Source: an uncultured Planctomycetales bacterium
Lineage (GTDB): Bacteria; Planctomycetota; Planctomycetia; Isosphaerales; Isosphaeraceae
Length of the DNA: 64,000 bases
Direction: 5' to 3'
Assembly: GCA_903926465.1 (NCBI GenBank)
Contig: CAIYJE010000160.1
Coordinates: 1 to 64,000 of the forward strand
This document shows positions 26,587 through 36,193 of this stretch, piece by piece. The translations under genes and the position numbers were made by a program. Position 1 is the first letter of the stretch. Each line of letters opens with the position of its first letter. The notes beneath the pieces are model-generated. The model had not been told where the DNA came from. It searched no databases and saw only the letters and a program-made list of their open reading frames with translations.

Positions 26587-27786
26587 ATGAACATCCAGAA
26601 CCGGTTTGCAGAAACTCAGAATCGTGAAGACGGCCTCTCCCGTCGCCAGTTTGTGGAGTCTTGCCTGTTTGGTGCCAGCCTGCCGCTGCTCTCCACGTCG
26701 AGCATTGTCCCCGCAACTTCTTCCAGTCACGAAACTGCGGTCATCCTTCTCGTGATGCTGGGCGGACCCAGTACCCAAGAAACGTTTGATCCCAAGCCGG
26801 ATGCTCCATCCCACGTTCGTGGACCTTTTTCCGCAATTCCCACCCGGTTGCCCGGCGTCAGTCTTTCTGAGCATTTTCCCAGGCTCGCCCAGCGGATGCA
26901 TCGGCTCTGCCTGGTTCGTTCCCTTCATCACGACGCCGCGCCCATCCATGAAACCGGGCTCCAGTTGCTCCAGACCGGCCGCTTGATCCGATCCGATCAG
27001 CCTGGAATTCCCGATGTTGGCATGCCTGCGAACTTCCGGACAGAATCGGCTGCTCCACCGTTTGCGGTACTGCCCAGCCTGCTCGGATCCACGGGGGTTG
27101 CCGTTTCGCGTGGACAAGAGATGGGAGCCCTGGGTATGCCCGGTTTCCCTCGGGCTGCTGTCATCCAAGATCCTGAATCTGCATCAGATGCACAGTTCTT
27201 GAAATTGCGATCCAACCTGACCGACCTTTCCAGTGAATCACGCCTGACACGTGATCTTTATGGCCCTACACGGTTTGGCAGAGATTGCCTGCGAGCGCGG
27301 CGGATGGTGGAGGCTGGATCTCGGCTGGTCATTGTGAACATGTACTCCACGGTGTTTGGAACCCCAAGCTGGGATGTGCATGGGAAAGCCCCCTTCTCCA
27401 GCTTTGAGGATTACCAAAACACGGTCTGCCCTGCCTTTGACCACGCTTTCACCGCGCTGGTGGATGACCTTCAAAGTCGCGGGCTTCTGAGCAAGACCCT
27501 TGTGGTTGCCGCCGGAGAATTTGGCCGCACGCCCGTAATGAACGAGTCGGGCGGCCGCGATCACTGGCCGCGGGCCGCTTGTGCCTTGCTTGCTGGCGGG
27601 CCCGCGCCCGCAGGGCTTGTGATCGGCGAGACCGATCCGTGGGGCGGGGAACCAACTTCGAACCCCGTGCATTTCGGCTCGCTCTACCGCACCATGGCCA
27701 GTCATCTGGGTGTGAACGGCCCTGAGGCAGCACTCTCAGACGCGTTCAAACCAACCCTGGCCACCGCTTCTGGCGTTTCTGGATGA
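26587..27786 (+). CDS. DUF1501 protein with Tat signal
   Basis: A 399-residue protein of the DUF1501 family, abundant in planctomycetes and related to the alkaline phosphatase/sulfatase superfamily. The start ATG 26587 has GCGGAGGATCTG upstream. The N-terminus holds a twin-arginine motif (SRRQFVESCLFGASLPLL), so it should be exported folded. Family motifs include LLVMLGGPSTQETFDPKP, SLHHDAAPIHETG, EFGRTP and GGRDHWP. It overlaps the end of the opposite-strand HNH gene by 41 bases. The substrate is unknown. Confidence 0.92.
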   Translation: MNIQNRFAETQNREDGLSRRQFVESCLFGASLPLLSTSSIVPATSSSHETAVILLVMLGGPSTQETFDPKPDAPSHVRGPFSAIPTRLPGVSLSEHFPRLAQRMHRLCLVRSLHHDAAPIHETGLQLLQTGRLIRSDQPGIPDVGMPANFRTESAAPPFAVLPSLLGSTGVAVSRGQEMGALGMPGFPRAAVIQDPESASDAQFLKLRSNLTDLSSESRLTRDLYGPTRFGRDCLRARRMVEAGSRLVIVNMYSTVFGTPSWDVHGKAPFSSFEDYQNTVCPAFDHAFTALVDDLQSRGLLSKTLVVAAGEFGRTPVMNESGGRDHWPRAACALLAGGPAPAGLVIGETDPWGGEPTSNPVHFGSLYRTMASHLGVNGPEAALSDAFKPTLATASGVSG

Positions 27787-28075
27787 GCAATTCCACGAAA
27801 CGCTCATACTCTGCCTCACTTTTCTTGCGCTTGGAGTCCCAGCGTCTCCCTTTCTCGGAGTTGCAGGCGGCATGCACAATTCCCAGATTATCAGGGGCGT
27901 TGGTTCCTCCGCGGCTTGTGGCCCTTATGTGCTCTAGCGTGGCTCCCTCGCCCGTCATTCCATCAAAAGCCACGGGGCCATTGCAAATCAGGCACTTGCC
28001 GACCCAGAGTACCCCTTTTTTCTCGAACGTCTTATCAGTCTGTGCTGTAGATATAAGCAGAGAAAGCCGACTCAT
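27746..28075 (-). CDS. HNH nuclease-like protein
   Basis: A 109-residue protein starting at ATG 28075 (MSRLSLLIS). It contains an HNH motif: CLIC as the first zinc pair, LEHIRATSRGGTNAPDNLG with the first His and the Asn, and VHAACNSEKG with the second His and the later Cys. The basic C-terminal tail (KRKKSEAEYERF, KRQKRW) may bind DNA. Such small HNH proteins can be restriction-like or homing nucleases. The open frame extends upstream to 28192 but that part overlaps the tRNA and its terminator. Its neighbour is tRNA-Ala. Confidence 0.8.
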   Translation of the reverse strand: MSRLSLLISTAQTDKTFEKKGVLWVGKCLICNGPVAFDGMTGEGATLEHIRATSRGGTNAPDNLGIVHAACNSEKGRRWDSKRKKSEAEYERFVELLIQKRQKRWPGLV

Positions 28076-28099
28076 GGAGAATAACCCAGAGCCAACACA

Positions 28100-28135
28100 A
28101 AACGCCAGATTCCACATGAGATGGAACTGGCGTTT
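28100..28135 (-). terminator. Terminator after tRNA-Ala
   Basis: AAACGCCAG/CTGGCGTTT with an inner TTCCA/TGGAA stem and one bulged base, followed on the minus strand by TTTTGTG. It lies 15 bases after the tRNA 3' end and before the HNH start. Confidence 0.75.
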
Positions 28136-28150
28136 ATTTCGAAAATGAAG

Positions 28151-28223
<73 letters not shown>

Positions 28224-28391
28224 TCGACTGGTACAAATCTTAACCGCTCACCCGAGGCGTGTCAATGAGTGACTCAGTTATTCTGTCTCTGCTGAGTTTC
28301 GATCGGGTGTGAAGCCAATGGAAAGCACTGTTTTTCCTGGAGTTTGTGACCGATCAATTCTTTGTCTTTTTTTACCCGGAGTGATTACTCA

Positions 28392-29090
28392 GTGGCCAAT
28401 GCTTCCCGCCTTCTGCTAACGAACGACGACGGAATTGGTGCCCCTGGTCTTGAGGCGTTGCGGCTGGCGATCGCGCCTTTGGGGAGCGCACGGGTGATTG
28501 CGCCCTCTGGCCCGCAGTCGGGATGTGGTCATGCGGTGACCACGCACCAGCCGATCGATTTCTCGATTCGGGACGACGGCCAGGTTGCCATTGGTGGAAC
28601 GCCCGCAGATTGTGTTCGTCTGGCGCTGGCTCGCCTGGAATCCGCCCCAGACTGGGTGATCTCTGGCATCAATGCCGGTGGAAATCTGGGTGTAGACGTT
28701 TACCACTCTGGTACCGTGGCTGCCGCTCGGGAAGCTGCAATCCGGGGTGTGAGAGCGATCTCCATTTCTCACTACATTCGGAAAGGGGTTCCGCTCGACT
28801 GGAATCGGGCCGGTTCTCTGGCTCGCCAGGTGATTAGTTTCCTGCTTGAGCAGCCTACTGAGCCGCTGACCTTCTGGAATGTCAACCTTCCCCACCTGGA
28901 GCCTCTGGATCCTGATCCCGAGTGGAAGTTTTGCCCGGTCGATCCTTCTCCCCTGCCCCTGGATTATGACTGGGACGGAGAACGAGTGATTTACTCAGGC
29001 GTTTACTCTCAGCGGCCCAGGCGCTCAGAATCCGATATCTCGGTTTGCTTTTCCGGTTCCATTGCCGTCTCCCTGATCAGGATCATCTGA
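28392..29090 (+). CDS. surE: 5'-nucleotidase SurE
   Basis: SurE dephosphorylates nucleoside 5'-monophosphates and is linked to survival in stationary phase. I choose GTG 28392 (232 residues), because it follows CCGGAG and makes the conserved LLTNDDG motif begin at residue 7; a TTG at 28362 would add ten residues. Metal ligands are in TNDDG and in the SGINAGGNLGVDVYHSGT stretch, with GTPADCV between. The C-terminal region (YDWDGERVIYSG) is shorter than in some homologues. It follows the tRNA gene on the other strand. Confidence 0.92.
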   Translation: MANASRLLLTNDDGIGAPGLEALRLAIAPLGSARVIAPSGPQSGCGHAVTTHQPIDFSIRDDGQVAIGGTPADCVRLALARLESAPDWVISGINAGGNLGVDVYHSGTVAAAREAAIRGVRAISISHYIRKGVPLDWNRAGSLARQVISFLLEQPTEPLTFWNVNLPHLEPLDPDPEWKFCPVDPSPLPLDYDWDGERVIYSGVYSQRPRRSESDISVCFSGSIAVSLIRII

Positions 29091-29238
29091 AGTCGGCTTC
29101 ATCCCAAGAAACAGAGGCTGGCCGAACTGAGCCGTCTTACCTTAATATTGATCTAGGAATCATCCATCTACGATTCATGTCATCGCGTTCGAACCGGTCG
29201 TTCTTGGACGACCGGTGTTCATCCAGAAGAGGTCTTTA

Positions 29239-29808
29239 ATGCGTGCATGGAAATTCGCATATTCGGCCGTTTTTTCGGTGTGGTTATCGGGCTGCGCTGA
29301 CCCTCTGGTGGTACCGGTGGTGATGCCGGGTACCAAGCCGGTGTTTGAAGTTGCAGAGGCCGATGCCGCTGAGGCCAACGGAGAACAGAATGCGGGCGGA
29401 AGCGTTGCCGTTCCGAGCAGCAAGGTGGATATGAGTATTTTCCCGGCCTCGCCTTCGAAGCCTGGAGAAACACTGACGACGGCCACGACTCTCCGTTACA
29501 CCACGCTTCAGCCGGGAACTGGGGCTGCTGCCGCACCTGGGCAGCGAGCTGTGGTGCATTATGTGGGTATGTTGCCTAACGGCACGAAGTTCGACAGCTC
29601 TCGGGACCGAGGCAAGCCTTTTTCATTCACGATTGGGGCTGGAGAAGTGATTCGCGGCTGGGACATGGGCATTACCGGAATGCTTGTGGGTGAGACCCGG
29701 CGTATGCAAATTCCTCCAGAACTTGGCTACGGTGCGCAGGGTAGCCCACCGGTGATCCCGCCTAACTCCCCTCTTATCTTTGAGGTTGAATTGCTGGAGG
29801 CGCAATAA
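29239..29808 (+). CDS. FKBP-type peptidyl-prolyl isomerase, lipoprotein
   Basis: A 189-residue lipoprotein. ATG 29239 has GAGGTC upstream and opens a hydrophobic signal ending in the lipobox LSGC. Residues about 25-85 are an Ala/Pro-rich linker. Residues about 85-189 are a complete FKBP domain that catalyses cis-trans proline isomerisation (VVHYVGMLPNGTKFDSS, VIRGWDMGITGM, IPPELGYGAQG, LIFEVELLE). It would act in the periplasm on folding proteins. A hairpin follows the gene. Confidence 0.93.
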   Translation: MRAWKFAYSAVFSVWLSGCADPLVVPVVMPGTKPVFEVAEADAAEANGEQNAGGSVAVPSSKVDMSIFPASPSKPGETLTTATTLRYTTLQPGTGAAAAPGQRAVVHYVGMLPNGTKFDSSRDRGKPFSFTIGAGEVIRGWDMGITGMLVGETRRMQIPPELGYGAQGSPPVIPPNSPLIFEVELLEAQ

Positions 29809-29827
29809 GTTGTTGGTTTGTGAGACT

Positions 29828-29848
29828 GGGAAGGCGTAGAGCCTTCCC
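29828..29848 (+). terminator. Hairpin after FKBP gene
   Basis: Perfect 8-bp arms GGGAAGGC and GCCTTCCC flank a GTAGA loop, 20 bases after the stop codon. Confidence 0.6.
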
Positions 29849-29954
29849 TGCTTAACAGTTGCAAAGGGCGGCTTGCCTCAAGGTCATCGCTTGGTTACTG
29901 TTCCCGGGCATGGGTCAAGGATGACCTTTTGCATTCCCAGGGAGCGGGATTGCC

Positions 29955-31202
29955 ATGTCTGGCCAACTTCGTGCGGATTCACCGGGTCATTTCCCATCTG
30001 AATGGCCAGATCGCCTGAGTGGTCTCAGGGTGGCGCTGGTCCATGACTGGCTGACTGGGCGGCGTGGCGGTGAGAAGTGCCTTGAAATCTTGTGCGAGGC
30101 GTTTCCGGATGCAAAACTGTTCACGCTGCTGCATCAGCCCGGTTCGGCCGGGCCTACGATTGAGCAACTGGACATTCGCACCTCTCCGCTACAGCGGATC
30201 CCAGGAATTCATCGCCGTTATCGGTCTTTGTTGCCACTCATGCCTGCGGCGGCACGCGCCTGGAAAGTGCGAGACGTTGACCTGGTGGTGAGCTTCAGTC
30301 ACTGCGTGGCCAAGGCGGTACGAGTTCCCGCGGACGTGCCCCACGTTTGTTATTGCTTTACCCCCATGCGCTACGCCTGGGAAGGGCGGCAAGCCTATCT
30401 GGATAGCTGGTCTCATAAGCCGGTCAGACGCGCCCTTGCAGGCTGGACGCTTGATCGGCTCCAGTCCTGGGACCGCCAGACTGCCGATCGAGTCTCTCAC
30501 TTTATTGCGATTTCAGAAACCGTAAAGCGGCGGATCCAGCACAGTTATGGGCGAGAGAGTCAGGTTCTTCAGCCCCCCGTTGATACGGTGTTTTACCGCC
30601 CGGCTCCGGTGGAACGAGAATCCTTTTACCTGGTGGTCTCTGCGCTCGTTCCATATAAACGGATTGACCAGGCCATTCTGGCTTGCCAGGCCGCCAATCG
30701 CCGGTTGATTGTGATTGGCGAAGGCCCAGACCGTGCCCGGCTCCAGGCTCTGGCAGGCCCGGGAACCCAGTTCTTGGGCTGGCAGTCAGACGAGGCCATT
30801 CGAGATCACCTGCAACGCTGCCGGGCGTTGCTGTTCCCAGGGGTCGAAGACTTTGGCATCGTTCCCATGGAAGCGCTTGGCTGCGGGGCACCAGTTATTG
30901 CCCTCAATGATGGCGGCGTCGCGGAAACCGTCGACAATTCGGTGGGTCGGCTTTATGAACAACCGACCTCGGATGGTCTTCAGGCTGCCATCGAATCCTG
31001 GGAATCGGAAGGATGTCCCAATAATCCTTTGGTTGGGCGAAGCCGAGCCGAAGCGTTCTCCTGTGCCAGCTTTCGCGCCCGGCTGTTGAACAGCTTGGCC
31101 GATATTCTGAAGCAACCGCTGGATTGTGCCACGTTGCCCGTGGGAGGTGCCCATCGACCACCCTGGCAGCCGCGCACGGTTCGGTCTAAAAACCCCCGCT
31201 AA
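29955..31202 (+). CDS. GT4-family glycosyltransferase
   Basis: A 415-residue glycosyltransferase of GT-B fold. The N-terminal part (HDWLTGRRGGEKCLEILCEAFPDA) matches GT4 enzymes acting in surface polysaccharide synthesis. The donor-binding part has VVSALVPYKRIDQAI, VIGEGPDRARLQALAG and the signature EDFGIVPMEALGCGAPVIAL. The C-terminal tail is Arg/Pro-rich. The frame begins at ATG 29955 with GGGAGCGGG upstream. Sugar and acceptor are not known. It stands alone, with the MMPL transporter 335 bases downstream. Confidence 0.9.
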   Translation: MSGQLRADSPGHFPSEWPDRLSGLRVALVHDWLTGRRGGEKCLEILCEAFPDAKLFTLLHQPGSAGPTIEQLDIRTSPLQRIPGIHRRYRSLLPLMPAAARAWKVRDVDLVVSFSHCVAKAVRVPADVPHVCYCFTPMRYAWEGRQAYLDSWSHKPVRRALAGWTLDRLQSWDRQTADRVSHFIAISETVKRRIQHSYGRESQVLQPPVDTVFYRPAPVERESFYLVVSALVPYKRIDQAILACQAANRRLIVIGEGPDRARLQALAGPGTQFLGWQSDEAIRDHLQRCRALLFPGVEDFGIVPMEALGCGAPVIALNDGGVAETVDNSVGRLYEQPTSDGLQAAIESWESEGCPNNPLVGRSRAEAFSCASFRARLLNSLADILKQPLDCATLPVGGAHRPPWQPRTVRSKNPR

Positions 31203-31537
31203 GATCTCAGGCGGTGATCAAGAATAGCCTTTTGGCTTGATCGTTCTTGGCTTCTTGGTCCAGGGAATCAGACTCTTCGGCTGGTTGATTGACCTGAACT
31301 GGCTACCCCCAACCAGAACCAAGTACGGCCTAGACACACGCCTTGAAAGCCCATGGCCGTGAATCTGGCCGCTGGGCCCAGGCCGTTTTTTGCCTGGCTG
31401 AGCAGCCTGGTACGGCTTTGCACCATGGCTTTTGATTGTTGAATTGGCACCGAGTGATTGGACGATCGGCGCATTTCGTCGATACTGAGTAGATCTCGAA
31501 CGGGCCCGGCCATGAGCGTTGGCCCGTGTACTCAACC
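31203..31537. other. Intergenic before the MMPL gene
   Basis: This stretch holds only weak open frames without family features. It probably carries the promoter of the transporter block that follows. Confidence 0.3.
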
Positions 31538-34018
31538 ATGGAAAGTAATTGCGCTGTGACGGATTTCGTTTTACGTTGGCGGTACGTCTTTTTCGGCGGG
31601 GTACTTCTGTGTCTCGCCGGTCTGTTGCTGGCGAATCGCCATGTGCGGTACGAGCAGTCGTTGACCTCCTTCTTTCCAGAAGGGGCTCCGGATGTGCTGG
31701 CTTACCAGAAGGCGGCGAACACCTTCGGTAGTGACAACATCATTTTCGTGACTTATGACGACCCAGACTTGCTCACGCCCGCCGGCATGGACCGGGTTGC
31801 TGAGCTTGCCGAGGCACTTGCACCCGAGCAGATTCCCGCGGTTCGTGAAGTTCAGTCCATTGACCGCATGCCCTTGTTCTGGCAGGTCGATGACCGGCTG
31901 GCAGACCTTGTCCGACTCCCTTCGCTGGTCCGGAAAACGGCGGTCAAGGTGCTGGGTGACAATATGGCCAGCCTGGGCCAGGGAAATAGTGCCTTCACCG
32001 TGGCGGGGGCCATCCGCCATTCCACGGGGCCAGCCCTGGAGGATCTCAGGCGTAAGATTGTCCAGCACCCTTTGTTTGTCGGCACCCTGATCGATCAGAC
32101 CGGGAACACCTGTTCTTTGGTGGTCCGGTTGGTGCCGATGGAAGACCAAGACCCCAAAGAGACGGTCTCTTTGTTGCGGTTAGCAACGGACCGGTTTGCC
32201 CTGCGTCATGATTTACCCAGGCCCGCGCTGGTTGGTCCGCCTGTACTCTTGGCGGATGGCTTTTCTGCCATTGATCTGGATAGTCGCCGACTTGCGATTG
32301 CGGGCTTGGCATTGATCGGGCTGGTCATGCTCACGGTCACGCGTAGTCTTTGGTGGGCCATAATTCCCATCTTGGCCGGCTGGACCGTGTGGCGGGCGGC
32401 AGAAACGGCCATGGGCATGCTGGGCCTCAAGCTATCGCTTTCTGGCGGCCCGTTGGTGGCACAAATTATTGTGCTGACCATGCCGGCGGCCAGCCATCTG
32501 GCGGTCCACTTTCGGGACGCTTTGCGGCATGGCGAAGATCGGTACTCTGCGGCGAAAAATGCGATGAGATCGGTTGCTCGGCCCATCTTCTGGACGTCGG
32601 CCACCGGCGCTGTGGGTTACGCGGCCCTGCTCACCAGCAACGTGGTTCCGGTGCTGCAGTTTGGAGCCATTCTGGCAACCTGTACTCTGTTTGCATCGCT
32701 GCTGACCTTGTTGATTGCCCCCATGGCGATGCTGCCACCGTTTTCGCTGGAAATTCCGGTGCGAGCCGGCACAACCTCGCCGTTCACCCGCCCGCTCAAT
32801 CAACTGACCCTTTGGGCCGTAGATCACCCCGCAAAGGTCGTTCTTGCCGTTCTGGCGCTGGTCATTCCTATCGCGTTCGGGATTCAGCGACTGGAGTACG
32901 AGTCTAACTATATCAATGCGTTCAAACCGAAAACGAGGGTGGTTCGAGACTACCATTCCACGGAGGCAAAGCTTGGTGGAATTGGCGTGGTCTCGCTGGT
33001 TGTGCCCATTGGCTCCAAGCTCACCATGGAGGTGTTGGCCGCGCAGCGTGATCTTGAGAACCAGATTCGTGACCTGAACCGTGGTGGTGAATCCGAGGTT
33101 TCTCAGGTCCTTTCACTGGCCACCGTGCTGGACCCAGAGGGAAAGCTTGCCAAGCTGCCCCAAGCCCAGGCCGCGGCCGCGCTTGAAACGAAACTGGACC
33201 TCATCTCACGGGCACCCCAGGCCAATCTTCTGAAGAATTTTTGGTCGCCCCTGGATCCTGCAAAACCGGAAACAGGCTGGGCCCGGCTCGTGATCCGAAT
33301 CCAGGAACAAATTCCTGCCCCGGCCAAGGCTGCCGTGTTCCAGAGTGCCATACAGCTTGCCGGCTCGATGCCGGCCTTTCAGGTTCCAGGTCGAGCCCCT
33401 TATTTGACTGGCCTTTCTTACTTGCTCACGCAAACCACGCGCGGAGTGATGGACTCTTCCTGGATCACGTTTCTTTCTTCGGCCGCCGGAATCATCTTCA
33501 TGCTGACCTGTGCGTTTCGAGGACCAAAGCTCGCCACGCTGGCGATCTTACCGACCTTGCTGGCTGTGGCTCTGGTTCTGGGTTTCACCGGCTGGAGTGG
33601 CGTGAAGCTAGACCTGGCCACGGCGCTGGTTGCCAGCGTGGCCCTGGGTCTTTCGGTTGATGATACGTTTCATTGTCTCTTGCAGTTCCGCCGTCATCGT
33701 GAAACCGAACCGTTCCGGCAGAGCCTGCTGGCCAGCTATCATGTAACGGGTGCGGGTGTGCTGCTCTCGAGCCTGGCGGTGGCTGCCGGGTTCGGGGTCC
33801 TGCGATTCGGGCAATTCCTTCCATTCTCGAACTTCGGGACCATGGTGGGTGTGGCAACACTCGGCAGTTCGATTGGCAACCTGATTCTGCTCCCCGCCTG
33901 CCTGGCGCTCGGGCATCGGTTCAGCCGCGCAGCAGATGAGACCTTGCCCGTTCTGAATACCAGCCTGACAACGGAAGCGGTTCCGGAATCGGCTTCCACC
34001 CCATTGGAAGGTGTTTGA
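31538..34018 (+). CDS. MMPL/RND-family exporter
   Basis: An 826-residue transporter of the RND superfamily, MMPL/HpnN type. ATG 31538 is chosen; GTG 31526 or 31556 are alternatives. The layout is typical: one N-terminal helix (about 14-34), a large extracytoplasmic loop, about five helices around 250-400 (AIAGLALIGLVMLTV, FGAILATCTLFASLL), then a second helix at about 425-445, a second loop, and five more helices from about 645. Such pumps move lipids or hydrophobic compounds; in other bacteria HpnN moves hopanoids. The ABC ATPase gene begins at the next base after its stop codon, so translation is probably coupled. Confidence 0.88.
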   Translation: MESNCAVTDFVLRWRYVFFGGVLLCLAGLLLANRHVRYEQSLTSFFPEGAPDVLAYQKAANTFGSDNIIFVTYDDPDLLTPAGMDRVAELAEALAPEQIPAVREVQSIDRMPLFWQVDDRLADLVRLPSLVRKTAVKVLGDNMASLGQGNSAFTVAGAIRHSTGPALEDLRRKIVQHPLFVGTLIDQTGNTCSLVVRLVPMEDQDPKETVSLLRLATDRFALRHDLPRPALVGPPVLLADGFSAIDLDSRRLAIAGLALIGLVMLTVTRSLWWAIIPILAGWTVWRAAETAMGMLGLKLSLSGGPLVAQIIVLTMPAASHLAVHFRDALRHGEDRYSAAKNAMRSVARPIFWTSATGAVGYAALLTSNVVPVLQFGAILATCTLFASLLTLLIAPMAMLPPFSLEIPVRAGTTSPFTRPLNQLTLWAVDHPAKVVLAVLALVIPIAFGIQRLEYESNYINAFKPKTRVVRDYHSTEAKLGGIGVVSLVVPIGSKLTMEVLAAQRDLENQIRDLNRGGESEVSQVLSLATVLDPEGKLAKLPQAQAAAALETKLDLISRAPQANLLKNFWSPLDPAKPETGWARLVIRIQEQIPAPAKAAVFQSAIQLAGSMPAFQVPGRAPYLTGLSYLLTQTTRGVMDSSWITFLSSAAGIIFMLTCAFRGPKLATLAILPTLLAVALVLGFTGWSGVKLDLATALVASVALGLSVDDTFHCLLQFRRHRETEPFRQSLLASYHVTGAGVLLSSLAVAAGFGVLRFGQFLPFSNFGTMVGVATLGSSIGNLILLPACLALGHRFSRAADETLPVLNTSLTTEAVPESASTPLEGV

Positions 34019-35023
34019 ATGAGTGATCGAGCGATTCGCGTTCTGGATCTCGTCAAGATCTACCCTGGTCGCGATGGCCCCGTGAATGCGGTGAACGGGC
34101 TCAGCCTGGATGTGATGCGGGGCGAGTGCTTTGGCTTGCTGGGTCCAAACGGCGCAGGTAAGACCACAACAATTGAGATCCTGGAGGGACTGAATACACC
34201 GACCTCCGGTGACGTGGAAGTGCTGGGGCTTCGCTGGCAAACCCACGCCCAGGCCATTCGTGAGCGAATTGGCGTGACTCTTCAGGAAACCAAATTTCCT
34301 GAGAAATCCACGGTGCGTGAAACCGTCCAGCTTTTTCGGAGCTTCTACAGCGACGGTTCTGGAACGGATGAGGTTCTGGCCAAGGTTTCTCTGGAGACCA
34401 AGGCCAATGCGCTTGTAGAAACGCTTTCGGGCGGTCAGCAGCGCCGACTTGCCGTGGCACTGGCGCTGGTGGGTGCGCCTGAATTAATTTTCCTGGATGA
34501 GCCCACGACCGGTCTGGATCCTCAGTCTCGACTTCAGCTTCAAGACGTGGTGCGTGACCTGCAAAAGCAGGGGCGAACCGTGTTGCTGACCACGCATTAT
34601 ATGGACGAGGCGGAAAAGCTGTGCGACCGTATTGCCATTGTTGATCATGGGCGGGTGATTGCACTCGACACCCCCCGCCAGCTCATTGCCCAGCACGTGG
34701 GTGAGCACATTCTGGAGCTGGACCTTGATGAGCAAGGGGTGACCCCAGACCCTGAGCGGTTCAGGACGATGTCTGGGGTAATCAATGCGTCGACTGACGG
34801 TTCGATTTATCGCCTGAGCGTAACAGAACCGCACCGCGTGCTGCCGGCAGTTCTGGCCCGGATCGAGGAACAAGGGCTTGCGCTCACAAAACTCTCGACT
34901 CGGCACGGCACTCTGGAAGATGTTTTCGTACATCTTACGGGACGTCACCTTCGCGAGGGTGAAGAGAACGCAGCGGAAGCCAGCACCGGTCGACGGCGGC
35001 GTGGTCGGCGGCGGGCCGGCTAG
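34019..35023 (+). CDS. ABC transporter ATP-binding protein
   Basis: A 334-residue ABC ATPase of the ABC-2/CcmA drug-exporter type. It has Walker A GPNGAGKTTT, the Q-loop (TLQET), signature LSGGQQRR, Walker B LIFLDEPTTGLDP and the switch His in TTHYMDEAE. The C-terminal ~90 residues form a regulatory domain, ending in an arginine-rich tail (GRRRRGRRRAG). Its start codon abuts the stop of the MMPL gene, and the permease gene begins 99 bases after it. The three genes probably form one export operon. Confidence 0.95.
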   Translation: MSDRAIRVLDLVKIYPGRDGPVNAVNGLSLDVMRGECFGLLGPNGAGKTTTIEILEGLNTPTSGDVEVLGLRWQTHAQAIRERIGVTLQETKFPEKSTVRETVQLFRSFYSDGSGTDEVLAKVSLETKANALVETLSGGQQRRLAVALALVGAPELIFLDEPTTGLDPQSRLQLQDVVRDLQKQGRTVLLTTHYMDEAEKLCDRIAIVDHGRVIALDTPRQLIAQHVGEHILELDLDEQGVTPDPERFRTMSGVINASTDGSIYRLSVTEPHRVLPAVLARIEEQGLALTKLSTRHGTLEDVFVHLTGRHLREGEENAAEASTGRRRRGRRRAG

Positions 35024-35122
35024 TGCCACTGCCCCGCTTGATCAGTTGAATCATCTTCTCTCACCTGACTGAACCAGGTATCACCGCTTCCATCCAGGTC
35101 GGATGAGTTTCCGAGACGATCC

Positions 35123-36193
35123 ATGGCCAATTTCGAATCGCTGAAACAGCTTTACCTGACGCGTTTGCGGGAGTTTTACCGCGAGCCGGCTCGGATTTTC
35201 TGGGTCTATGCCTTTCCCACCATTCTGGCGGTGGTGCTGGCGCTTGCCTTCACCAATCGGCGTCCAGACCCGGCCGTGGTCACGGTGGTGGATGTTCCGG
35301 GAGCTGAACAGATCAAGCTGGCCCTGGATAGCGCGGAGGCCAAGCTCGAAAGGCCTGGGCGTCCTCCGCTTTCGTATCGGCTGTTGCCGAGAGAGCAGGC
35401 GATTCGCCAGCTTGAGACCGGTGATACCCCACTGGTTGTTGAGCCGGGGACTGGTGGTGCCGGCGTCACTTACCGGTATGACCCAACCCGGCCCGAGTCC
35501 AGTTTGGCCCGCGCCACAGTAGACGACGTGCTCCAACGCGCGGCCGGTCGATCGGATCCACTCTCTGTGACCGAAGAGACCGAAACCAAGCCTGGCAACC
35601 GTTACATCGACTGGCTGATCCCTGGGCTAATTGGCATGAACGCCATGGGTGGCGGGCTCTGGGGGATTGGCTTTCTGATCGTCAACATGCGCATTGGGAA
35701 ACTGCTGAAGCGGTTCGCGGCCACCCCCATGCTTCGCCAGAACTTCTTGCTCGCAATACTTGGGGCACGGCTAACCTTCTTGCTGCCCGACATCATTGTT
35801 TTACTGGGGCTGGGAGTTTTTGGCTTCGGCATGCCCGTACGTGGGAATCTGCTGCTCATTGTGCTGGTGGTTGTAATTGGAGCGCTGGCGTTTGCAGGAA
35901 TTGGGCTGCTGGTGGCCAGTCGCGCACAAACCACCGAAAAAGTGAGTGGCCTGATGAATCTGGTCATGATTCCGATGTGGCTGTTCTCCGGCGTCTTCTT
36001 CTCGTCGAGCCGGTTTCCCTCGCAAATGCAGGGGTTTATCCAGGCTTTGCCGCTGACCCAACTGGTTCACGCCTTGAGAGAGGTCATTCTCAAGGGGGCT
36101 GGAATTATTGAGGTTGCGCCGTCACTGCTCATTCTGATCGCCTGGGCTGGCATCACCTTCTTGCTCGCCTTGCGGAACTTCCGCTGGAGTTGA
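35123..36193 (+). CDS. ABC-2 type permease
   Basis: A 356-residue membrane protein that completes the exporter with the preceding ATPase. One helix lies near residues 30-48 (YAFPTILAVVLALAF). A soluble domain of about 120 residues follows, then five helices from about 165 to 345, including GLIGMNAMGGGLWGIGFLI and ILIAWAGITFLLAL. The layout matches ABC-2 permeases. Its 3' end overlaps the opposite-strand GT2-like gene by 72 bases. Substrate unknown. Confidence 0.9.
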   Translation: MANFESLKQLYLTRLREFYREPARIFWVYAFPTILAVVLALAFTNRRPDPAVVTVVDVPGAEQIKLALDSAEAKLERPGRPPLSYRLLPREQAIRQLETGDTPLVVEPGTGGAGVTYRYDPTRPESSLARATVDDVLQRAAGRSDPLSVTEETETKPGNRYIDWLIPGLIGMNAMGGGLWGIGFLIVNMRIGKLLKRFAATPMLRQNFLLAILGARLTFLLPDIIVLLGLGVFGFGMPVRGNLLLIVLVVVIGALAFAGIGLLVASRAQTTEKVSGLMNLVMIPMWLFSGVFFSSSRFPSQMQGFIQALPLTQLVHALREVILKGAGIIEVAPSLLILIAWAGITFLLALRNFRWS

